Origin: Amorphochlora amoebiformis
Lineage: Eukaryota; Cercozoa; Chlorarachniophyceae
Direction of reading: 5' to 3'
Assembly: GCA_054601695.1 (NCBI GenBank)
Contig: BAAHQB010000065.1
Location: forward strand, 310,001-374,000
DNA length: 64,000 nucleotides
The position numbers and the translations under genes were made by a program. The notes beneath the pieces are model-generated. The model made no database searches and was not told where the DNA came from. It worked only from the letters and a program-made list of their open reading frames with translations. Shown here piece after piece: positions 1 to 64,000 of the stretch; positions within the stretch are counted from its first letter, which is position 1, and each line of letters begins with the position of its first letter.

Positions 1-296
1 CGAATATGTACGTATTGTAAAGATTGTATGGAAATATATTTATATATGGGTATAAATATATATATATATATATATATGTGTATATATATATATATTTGTT
101 TGTATGTGTATACTATATATATATATATATATTATATATTTGTACTACATATATATGTATATATATACACATATATATAATGTACACATGTATGTATATG
201 TAAATGCATATATGTATGCATATTATACATGCTTATTTTTGTTTACATATATATGTGTGTATATATATATGTGTGTGTGTATGTATATATATCTAC

Positions 297-330
<34 letters not shown>

Positions 331-331
331 A

Positions 332-379
<48 letters not shown>

Positions 380-489
380 TCATATATACATGCGTGTGAT
401 ACCAAGGATGCCTAGGTATATCACATGCATATGCATGTATGGACAGATGAGTATATATGCATGTATGTGTATGTACATACGTATGTATA

Positions 490-521
<32 letters not shown>

Positions 522-563
522 GTAAAGATATATAAATTGGAGTGGAATTGAAAAATATAAAAC
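1..563. repeat. TA-rich microsatellite at left edge
   Basis: Mostly (TA)n with TG, CA and ATGTAT interruptions. The SET gene must continue leftward, but I found no exon here with good splice sites. A short complex patch at 395-450 is not convincingly coding. Confidence 0.6.
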
Positions 564-7077
<6,514 letters not shown>

Positions 7078-7227
7078 GCTCCCGCGGTAATTGCCGTTAC
7101 CAACCGGTAATGACCGATACTGACCGATACTGTCGAAAGCACATCTCGGCGATCTCCAAATGCGCGCCGGTCTCGTTCGGCTCTTGGGAGTCGCGCGGAA
7201 CGGGTTACGCCCGCGATTAAGGCCAAT
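7078..7227. promoter_or_regulatory. Shared upstream region of the divergent SET and PPR-like genes
   Basis: This 150-bp stretch lies between the proposed start codons of the minus-strand SET gene (7077) and the plus-strand PPR-like gene (7228). It is GC-rich compared with the introns and has no TA microsatellite. It contains the short direct repeats CCGGTAATGACCGATA and TGACCGATAC around 7104-7131. Both starts are inferred, so the true edges may shift. Antisense open frames cross it. Confidence 0.4.
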
Positions 7228-28613
<21,386 letters not shown>

Positions 28614-28955
28614 GCGTCGTGTTAACATCCTAGAGCGCTCACCTTACATCATCTTACTCATTGGACTTCTTTCCCTTCTTGAACTCCTTGGAAACTTCTT
28701 ATTGACTTCACTGGATCTCACAGCTGAGTATTTTTTGTGAAATCTGAGATACGATTGATTCAGGGATACACAAAGGGTTATTCCTTGGCTGACCGTTTAG
28801 ATCCTCGACCGCGACGTCTGCGTGCTTTGAGATGGTCAGTGGGTAGCATTGAATCGATTTTCTGTCAATAATAAATTTATGCGCGTAGTTACATATGGCC
28901 TGACATATTGAATGTGTAGGTGTAGATTATATACAAATATAAATATGTAATATGT

Positions 28956-29000
<45 letters not shown>

Positions 29001-29044
29001 AATTAAATGTATTGTGTAACAATTGCACAACATTTTTAAGTATG

Positions 29045-29099
<55 letters not shown>

Positions 29100-29343
29100 T
29101 ATCTATCTACACATGTGTGTGTTTATATAATATATAATATTGTAATACATGTATGTCTCTACATTATATATATATATATATAATATTATATATGTATATA
29201 TATCTAATATATATATTTACATATATATTTAATATATGTATATATATATGTATATATTTATATATATAATACATATAATAATACAAATGTATCTCTCTCT
29301 GTAATACATCTAAATATAAAGAAATATATATTTATATATATGT

Positions 29344-29413
<70 letters not shown>

Positions 29414-29414
29414 C

Positions 29415-29499
<85 letters not shown>

Positions 29500-29569
29500 T
29501 CATATATTTCACATTTAAGATATAGATATAAATATATATAATATTCTGCGTGTATGCAGTTACGCATAT

Positions 29570-29608
<39 letters not shown>

Positions 29609-29939
29609 GATATATATTTGTATACAATATACGTTTACTTGTATGTGTATACAGATATATACATGTTATTGCAGTCTCTTCTTTAGTAGAAATGTGGTCT
29701 CGTATGTAGGCTATGCACAACATTTGTGTAGTGATAGACCATTTCGATTCGTCATATATAATATATATATATATATATATCATATCATATATATATATTT
29801 TTATATATGTTCACGTCTGTAAAAATACATGCAATGTTATAATGTGTGTATATATATATATATATATGTATTTAAATATATACATATATACACATATATA
29901 TAATATATATATTTATATGTATATATATATATATATATA
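28614..29939. other. Spacer between the PPR-like gene and the unrecognised minus gene
   Basis: The first 250 bp are complex sequence and may hold the 3' UTR and poly(A) signal of the PPR-like gene. The rest is TA microsatellite plus repeat copy B. I see no gene. Confidence 0.45.
29667..29755 (+). repeat. Copy B of a dispersed element (partner at 20.3 kb)
   Basis: TTATTGCAGTCTCTTCTTTAG and GGCTATGCACAACATTTGTG follow the same order as copy A. It is in the spacer between genes 2 and 3. It is open on the minus strand, but has no acceptor near it. Confidence 0.65.
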
Positions 29940-30296
29940 CTATATATATATATATATATGTATATTAGGGGGTGGAGCTGAACACACCGTTGCTAGTTCC
30001 TCCGGAAGAGCTCTTAACCCCCTAGGATAGCAGGGCTCATGCCTATCAGCTTTAACTGTGCCTATCCACTGTTGACATTTTTTTGCCCATTCCCGCGCAA
30101 ATTCTTCGTGGTACTCTGTGTTACGATAATTCCTCTGTTAGGTAACGCATAGTCATTTTTATGATGCTTGAACGTTAGCTGATTCTCAGCTGATTCTCAC
30201 CCAAACCTCCTGCGAGAACCACGTCGACGTAGCTCTGCAGCACATACGAAGAGTTGCTGAGGAGGGAAAGTGAGGCTCTAATGCTTTGGTGTGTAT

Positions 30297-30331
<35 letters not shown>

Positions 30332-31220
30332 CGTGTATGTGGGACATGCACCTCCGTTTTTGCCACGACCTCAGGACGTATATCCACACGTGATGTGCTC
30401 CATCCCCTCCATCACCCTTGAAGTCCGCTTGTGCTCCCGTGTTTGGCTCTCCCTTAGATTCGATATTGTTTGTTGCTGGATCTCTCGTGGACTCTTTGGG
30501 TTTCGCCTCGATCTTAGACTTTCCTTTCAGGGGCTCGGACTCCCCCGAGTAATCATCCGGAACGCCCTTCTCTCTATCGTCCTTCTTCCATGGCAACTCT
30601 GCATATTATGGGAGTAATTCAACGGTGCCGTTGCAATATGGTAGGGCAAGAGCACCTGCGTCCGGGGGGGTCCCGTCCTTAGGCCGCCATACGTCGATTT
30701 TCCCTGTGGAGAGGTTAGTCAGCATGGTGTGGGACGCTGATGGTGATCTAACCTAAACTTAAACGAGTCCTTATGTATTTGGCGCCTTCACGCTTATCAA
30801 ATTGACCTAGAATCTTCATGGGATCCTGTGCGGAGGAGATGTTCAGAATGATGCGTAAATATTAGTGCTTCTACCTTGTCAGGGGGTACCTCAAACATAA
30901 CTCCCAGGGCATTATACCTGGGAAAAATAGGTTTAGGTCAAGCAAGATTGTGTCCGTCAATCACTATTTTACCCTTTTTTCTCTTCAGCACCCATGTACG
31001 TCACCGATGGATACACGTTCGCCCACCTAAGCATTCGGATATAATCATTTGGCTACTCGTACTTACTATCTCGGTTTCTCTCACCCAACACGGACATTCG
31101 AGAGTACAACCGGCCAACTGCGCCCTAGCATTCCTGTTTTCCCGCGCGATTCCGTCGACATCAAACTCCCGTAGGCAATGAGGTAATGACGCGACATTTT
31201 GGGTAGTTGGCCTGTTCGCG
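29940..31220 (-). CDS. Unrecognised protein, multi-exon, 5' part unresolved
   Basis: I do not recognise this protein. Minus exons with consistent phases are 31220-31067, 31026-30992, 30917-30875, 30825-30759, 30703-30656, 30598-30370, 30256-30207 and 30115-29940, the last ending at an in-frame TAG just inside a TA tract. Visible segments include [20 protein letters not shown], a basic and acidic linker with many K, E, G and P around 30598-30420, and [16 protein letters not shown]. The last exon could instead splice out at the GTGTGT near 30000. A GDVHG string is formed at the 31026-30992/30917 junction, but the other metallophosphoesterase motifs are not evident. Introns here are short and carry a (CA)n/(GT)n tract at 30299-30330. 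Exons upstream of 31220 probably exist but I could not chain them. Confidence 0.5.
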
Positions 31221-32120
31221 CTGGAGATATGACAAATGGTCAATTTTCCAGGTATGACATCGATATTGGGTAAGGTTAAGATGCTTGAGAGGCGAATCTT
31301 CCAACCAGGTTGGTAGATACGCCGCACTTTCAAAAAGTGATACGACTACGAGCGCCACACAAGTCAAGCCGAAATATTGTGTTTATCCCGGGATCCCCGT
31401 TGGAATGGTCGTCACTCATAGTGACACGTACGTGTACCCTACCCCGAAAAGATAGAATCTTTCGGCTGAGGCGTGTTTATGCCCGGTCGTGGCCAACCCC
31501 TTCTTTTGCCCTATACGAACGTGAAACCATCAATAGGACCCTTATATTCGCACCTTTACCCTACCTTACTCTACACATCCTAAAAGTATCAAAAAAATGA
31601 AGGGGGAAAACGAAGGAATCCTTCTACATGCAAGGGAGTTGATTTGAGCAAGATAGAGTGGTAGCACCCCTAAATCAATCCTCCGACACCTCTGCAAGCT
31701 GTGAATTCGATGTCGAATAGAAATTCAGCTATCTCACCCAGAAACGATATTTTTTTAAGTATCGCATAAAACTTATTTTGAACCCTGATTTCGGACCCTG
31801 TATCACACCCTCTTTGACGCTACAACCTCAAAACGATCTTAAACAAACACACCACGATGTTTGCACGTCTTTTGCATGTCGGGGGTAATCTAAAAATTGA
31901 GTACAGTCATTTCTGCATGTTTCGGATAGCTATCAATGCATACTCTGTCTGCATCTACGTATACGTATATCCTAATCGTGGCACTACATGTAGTTATGGA
32001 AGGCTCATATATGGAACTTTGACTCAAATACTACCAGCCTACATGTACTTGTTACACCATGGAAGTACATCACAAGGCTGTAATATATATATATATATAT
32101 ATATGTATATATTTATATAT

Positions 32121-32153
<33 letters not shown>

Positions 32154-32209
32154 CATATCTCAGACTACTACATCTACTAGTAAATATACATATCATGATA
32201 TACATATAT

Positions 32210-32253
<44 letters not shown>

Positions 32254-32517
32254 TGCACATACGTCGACGCTACGGCCATGATATAATACTTATGATTCAC
32301 ACAAACTTACCGTGCAGAATTCGGATTCGAACTTTGTATTAACGTTTACATGTACGTATGAATATGTGCGTACCGAACGCTAAAGTCACATACTCTTAGG
32401 TAATTTACTAGCTCTAGTACAAGTTAGTCACTGCACTATAGAGCACAATCTACAGCAGCTGCAGCTATCTATATCTACGATACTGATAGGTGACTATACG
32501 TATCACATGTCCATTAA

Positions 32518-32652
<135 letters not shown>

Positions 32653-32748
32653 TATGATATCATATACATGTACAGTACCAAATTATATTAGTATCATCAT
32701 CTAGATCATACTATCATGATCATGTATATAAATCGTATATATATTTAC

Positions 32749-32797
<49 letters not shown>

Positions 32798-33004
32798 TAT
32801 GTATAGAGCCTATGCCATGATGAATACCAGGTAACCATATGATGGTCAGTCTACTAGTATACTAATGATTAATATTGATTATATAGCCTACTATTTGTAC
32901 CGTCGGATTGTATATATCCCGGACTGACCCGGAGTGCCGAGACCTGTAAAGTCATGATACTGTATATACTCTAGATACTACGGTACATTATATATATATA
33001 CATG

Positions 33005-33042
<38 letters not shown>

Positions 33043-33184
33043 TACATATTTATATATATCATGTATATATTGATATATATATATATATATCATAATATCA
33101 TTTAAAAATACATTCACGGTATATAACAAGAACTTGGGTCAAGTTGTCTAGATGTATGTATATGCATGTATACATATACTTATA

Positions 33185-33211
33185 AAACATGATATTAATA
33201 TCATGTATATA

Positions 33212-33254
<43 letters not shown>

Positions 33255-33358
33255 TCTAGCCATGATCCGATGATTCACTATCTAGACTATGACATGCATA
33301 TACATATACTAGTATAAAATATGATATATATCATGTATATACTTATATAAATACAAGA

Positions 33359-33405
<47 letters not shown>

Positions 33406-33446
33406 AGATATATCATCTAGCCATGATCCGATGATTCACTATGTAG
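33185..33446. repeat. Direct repeat in intergenic DNA
   Basis: ATCATCTAGCCATGATCCGATGATTCACTAT occurs at about 33251 and 33411, each preceded by a TA tract and a CATGTATATACTTATAT motif. Confidence 0.85.
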
Positions 33447-33583
33447 TCACTGCTTGTACGTAAATCCCTCTAGATCCCTAGAGACTCATAATTATATAGT
33501 TGGACACCTTATGCACCGACCAAATTCTAGAAATTTACCGTACTGCCACAGTTAATTGACCAAGGTCGATCATAAGTTAATAG

Positions 33584-33614
<31 letters not shown>

Positions 33615-33651
33615 AATATGTATATATATAATATATATATATATATTTATA

Positions 33652-33691
<40 letters not shown>

Positions 33692-34000
33692 ATATATATA
33701 TATATATATGTATAGCTATTGTCATAGTTAAACTTGCAATCACTAGAATCACACGTAACTAATATCAATAACACTAATGTTTACATGATTAGTCCGTGCG
33801 GGGTCGATTGGGAGTAAAGGGCACCATCACAATTGATTAAATATTAAATTAATTACATTTTCATTTTCCAAATCTCGATCAGGTAACAAGTGACATGTAT
33901 GACTCATTCTACTTTAGAACGACTCACGGTTGAAAACTACTTTCCTAGGCCTAAACAAACCTTCGAAGATCCCCCTAGACGACTTCCAACTTGACCAGCG

Positions 34001-43360
<9,360 letters not shown>

Positions 43361-43574
43361 CTTGGCTGCAAACCTGTCAATCGGCGTTGGTACGCGGCAG
43401 CCCTTGATCGGTTGGCCCGAGCCGCTATTTTCCTAAGGAATCTTTTCCTTTTCGGCTGATGGAATATTTTAAAAATCGCGTTAATCCAAGTCGCCCCGGC
43501 GCCAACAGATCTCCGATACCCCTGTTTAGTGACCACCACGTAAAAGCCAGCCTCAAAGGAGTCTATACAACCAC
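43361..43574. promoter_or_regulatory. Shared upstream region of divergent transporter and oxygenase genes
   Basis: The 214 bp between the start codons of the minus-strand transporter (43360) and the plus-strand oxygenase (43575) are complex sequence with no TA microsatellite, unlike most noncoding DNA here. This head-to-head layout makes a bidirectional promoter likely. I see no clear TATA box. An antisense basic open frame crosses 43342-43539 but has no splice or family support. Confidence 0.5.
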
Positions 43575-44901
43575 ATGGACATCCGCAAGACTGCTGTTGT
43601 TGCTGCCGCCGGGGCTACAACCTTTTTTGCCATGTCCAAGGTCTTCTCTACCAAGGAAAAGAAGAAAGAGTCAAAGTCGGCTCCTACCTTCCCTGTCGTG
43701 GTGCGTTGCGTAAGTTTTTTGAGTCCTGTAGGTTTGTCCCAGGATCTGGATGGGAAATTAGAAATCCTAACAATGCATGATGACAAAAATATCGACATCC
43801 TTCGACCGAACAATTTCCCCCGCGGCTAGCGGGACTTGTGGATTCAAATATTTGCACGTCAGTCTGATCGCACATCCCTTAAGATTCATCATTTCTGCCA
43901 TCGCTATTGTGTGACTGCTAATCTTTGACTTCTGGATATCCCTTAGGACTTGGAGAACTTCCTTAAGGACCCCAAGAGCGCAAAAGAGGAATGCAGGGTA
44001 CCTGGAAACACCACAATCTGAACAACTAGCTAAGACTCCCAATCCCAGCTCATTGCCGAGATGTTGCACAAGACTGGACTGTTAATAGTTAGAGATCCTC
44101 GCGTTAGCGAAGAGGAGAACGACAGGTTCATCAACAACATGGAAGCCTACTATGGTCTCGAGACTGCCGAGAAGATGGAGAACGTCCGCAAGCAGTACCA
44201 TTATCAGGTAATCGCATTACGTTTCTGACTGTAAAGATCTAAAGACTGATGCGCTAACACCACAACAGATTGGTGCCACCCCGGAGGGCATCGAACAGGC
44301 TCGTAATCACTGCGCCAGGTTACATAAGTACCATAACGACAAACGCATGCTTAATCCCACCACTTAGGGCGAAGGGATTATCTGAGGACGATCGCCCTGT
44401 CACGGTTTGCCCCCCTGGCAAGGACCCCAAGTGGCGCTATTTCTGGAGGATCGGAGAAAGGTACTAGTAGAATTAAAATATTGAGTTTCAAGAATCCATT
44501 TGCAGACAAAAAAAAAACGCAGGCCTCAACAGACAGAGTTCAAGCAGCTGAATGTCTCCAACGTTGTCCCAAAGAAAATCCCTGATTTCACAGAGGTGAA
44601 AATAACAGAAACAGATTTAAATATTTGCTCATACCGTGTCATTCATCTAGAGAATGGATCGCTGGGGTAACCTAATGATGAATACGGTAAGGACGGTATC
44701 GCAGATGGCTGCGGAAGGTAAAAACCCACATACAACACTTTGCATGCTAAAAGAAGTTCGTCATAGGTTTCGGATTAGAGCGCGACACCTTCACAAAGCT
44801 TATGGACAAGGGTGAACTCTTATCCTCTCTCATACCTACCCACCTTCTCATGGTTTTACATACATACAACTAAAACTAAATTTTTACACACACACACACA
44901 C

Positions 44902-44947
<46 letters not shown>

Positions 44948-45569
44948 TTACTTTGTACTATTATAATCAATTATAATTACTGTTATTATAAAAATTTACA
45001 TATTACAATTTTTTTAAATCATTTAAATCCCATTTCCTCTCCTTGTTTGTAGCTGAAGTATATATGTGCACCAGGTCCTCATCTGCTAGCCCCAACAGGC
45101 TCTGACTTGTCCAAATACAATAAGAAAGACACAGGTTGATTCCGTGGTTTGAATCCATATCATTAATTTGGAGAAAAGGCTCACCGTAACCTTTGCAGCT
45201 TTTGCATCCTATCACTACGACCTAAACTTCCTCACTATCCATGGTCGTTCTCGATTCCCCGGACTCTTCGTTTGGACAAGGTAAAACCCCCCTAATCGAG
45301 CTGTTGGACAACTCTAATATATTCGAATCGCAACAGAGAAAATAAACGGACACCCGTGTCTATGCCCAAGGGTTGCTTGCTCCTCCAGGTTACCAAGACA
45401 TTCTTCATATGAAGCACCGCACTAAGTTTTTGAACTTATTCTCAGGCTGGGAAGCAGTTTGAGTGGCTCACCGGAGGTTTCGTGCTTGCAGGATTTCACG
45501 AGGTTCTTTCCGTGCACAGACCTAACATAAAAAGTTACACATATATATATATATATATATGTGCGTGTA

Positions 45570-45637
<68 letters not shown>

Positions 45638-45679
45638 ATGTATGTATATATAATGTAGATGTACATATGCACCACAGGT

Positions 45680-45760
<81 letters not shown>

Positions 45761-45858
45761 GATATAGTTTTATGTTTTAACATAATTGTAGTGCATGCAC
45801 GTAAATATAACGTAAATGCATATTATGCATACATATATATATATATATATATATATAC

Positions 45859-45900
<42 letters not shown>

Positions 45901-45938
45901 CTATATATATATATCATATAATATATATATATATATAT

Positions 45939-45970
<32 letters not shown>

Positions 45971-46519
45971 GTATCGCAATACATTTCTCCCCTACAACGC
46001 ACATCACAACCCCTTATAACCTATGTGGGGTACCCCTGATATCCGTAACATAACCCCCGTCCTGTCTCAGTGTACTGTTACGGAAAATCCAAATCTCTAA
46101 CATGTCTCACGTGATTACATACACTATCTGCATTCACCGACACGCTGGGCCTCACCTCCGCTCAAAACCCAGGTTGTAGTCGCTGACTCCACCATCAAGG
46201 CGAAAGAGGTATCATCAACATTAGTATTGTGGAGATAATGTCTCAGGGTCTATTCAAAAACATATCCAGCGTGCTGAGAAGGAAGGCAGATCCACCTGGC
46301 GTGTGTCTTCGACTCTATTCGCCCACATAGCTTCCGACAACACCCTGGAGCCGATCGGCAAGTTTAGCGAAGAATCTAACGCTAAAAATTACCCCGCCAC
46401 AAAGGCCGGACAGCAGGTTTGTAATACAGCTACCGATTTTTTTTCGCCAAAAATTGCAACTGATCGATTCCAATTTGTTTTAGGTGTCCGACGAATTGGC
46501 CGCGATCAAGCTTGCCTAG
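43575..46519 (+). CDS. 2-oxoglutarate/Fe(II)-dependent oxygenase, isopenicillin-N-synthase-like
   Basis: Predicted non-haem iron oxygenase. Exons: 43575-43709 (or 43700), 43947-43997, 44049-44207, 44269-44318, 44368-44460, 44523-44595, 44651-44717, 44767-44811, 45075-45134, 45199-45280, 45337-45388, 45446-45502, 46173-46208, 46270-46416, 46484-46519 (TAG). All phases agree, giving about 380 residues. The N-terminal part has [14 protein letters not shown] and [12 protein letters not shown], then [15 protein letters not shown] and [20 protein letters not shown]. Iron ligands are the HYD pair (about His250 and Asp252) and a distal His in GFHE (about 307). An Arg in STWRVSS (about 331) may bind 2-oxoglutarate. 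Residues 1-40 hold a small hydrophobic stretch followed by a lysine-rich stretch, possibly a membrane anchor or targeting signal. Many introns are only 49-61 bp, whereas that after 45502 is 670 bp and TA-filled. Substrate unknown. Confidence 0.9.
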
Positions 46520-46942
46520 AATTGTCGTAGACTTCGGTAGAAAATTTAAAACTTGATTAGGACCTTCCATTCATCTAATTCGGACTATTCTAGTATTTAA
46601 AGACCATGATTATTCTGACATGTGACTAAGTGTCAATTTCTACAGTCATAAACTTACATCTAAACTTACGCAATCTAGACAATCTAGCAATATTCATACG
46701 ATACCAAAACCATCTTCGAGTACTCTAGTCTAGCTAGTACTAGCTGGACTACATAGGCTGCCTTCTAGACCTGCTAGATCAATCTAGTAGATCTAGCTAG
46801 TCTTATGTCATAAAAATTTATAACTGGTCACCAATGACTAGATGACTAGAATGATACGCGGTGCAAAGATAATTACAATGACTAGAATTGTCGACTCAAT
46901 ATTGTTAACAACTTGTGACAGGCTAATTAAGAATGGTTCTAA
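46520..46942. other. Convergent intergenic spacer, CTAG-rich
   Basis: This separates the stop codons of the plus oxygenase (46519) and the minus helical protein (46943), so both 3' ends lie here. From about 46580 to 46860 it has a high density of CTAG and related palindromes (TCTAGA, CTAGCTAG, AGATCT). CTAG is otherwise scarce in the TA-rich parts. No gene is seen. Confidence 0.5.
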
Positions 46943-63756
<16,814 letters not shown>

Positions 63757-64000
63757 CTGTAAATAATTTAAATGTAAGTGGGAGAATAAACACACACGGG
63801 AACAACAAATGACGGAAACACAGAATTTTTCTTACCACAACTAATTTGTGAGTATGTAATTATGTATACATGTATTAAAACATGTGTATACATATACACA
63901 CATACATATATGTTATATATATATGTATCTATATATACATATATATATATACATATATATATATATAATGTTATACATACACACACACATATATATATAT

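Noticed and set aside
29310-29783. Minus-strand frame [16 protein letters not shown] at 29670-29755 as an extra exon
   Set aside because: No acceptor AG lies near its start, and the same text on the plus strand is a dispersed repeat also present at 20.3 kb.
30875-31026. GDVHG motif suggesting a calcineurin-like phosphoesterase
   Set aside because: It appears only across a predicted splice junction. No clear GDxVDRG or GNHE motif follows, so the family call is not supported.

Overview
This is nuclear DNA from a microbial eukaryote. The coding strand is cut into exons of about 10-60 codons, joined by GT-AG introns (two look like GC-AG). Most introns are packed with (TA)n and related microsatellites. 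Interstitial TTAGGG tracts suggest a TTAGGG-type telomere. I see no bacterial operons, tRNA, rRNA, CRISPR or transposase genes. I cannot name the organism. Nearly all long open frames in the window are [10 protein letters not shown] translations of TA repeats and are not genes.

By joining exons whose splice sites and codon phases agree, I find six protein-coding genes. From left to right: (1) minus strand, 7077 down to the left edge, a SET-domain protein of the Rubisco-LSMT/SETD3/SETD6 type, cut off at its 3' end by the window. (2) Plus strand, about 7228-28613, a PPR-like helical-repeat protein with at least 26 exons over 21 kb. (3) Minus strand, about 31220-29940, an unrecognised protein. 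(4) Minus strand, 43360-34001, a complete triose-phosphate/nucleotide-sugar-type transporter (DMT superfamily, about 373 residues, 19 exons). (5) Plus strand, 43575-46519, a complete 2-oxoglutarate/Fe(II) oxygenase of the isopenicillin-N-synthase-like fold (about 380 residues, 15 exons). (6) Minus strand, from the right edge to 46943, a long helical protein of unknown family.

Two gene pairs are head to head with only 150 bp (7078-7227) and 214 bp (43361-43574) between start codons, so each pair probably shares a promoter region. Genes 5 and 6 converge, with 423 bp between their stops.

The unusual part is what the introns hold: telomere-repeat blocks with a shared non-telomeric spacer; a purine/pyrimidine inverted repeat of almost 3 kb with a coding exon in its loop; two other long inverted repeats; a dispersed minisatellite found in introns of four genes; and many decayed copies of exon edges lying next to the real exon and separated by fresh TA tracts. 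Together these suggest introns growing by repeated local duplication plus TA expansion. All exon models are hand-made from sequence and phase logic and have no transcript support.
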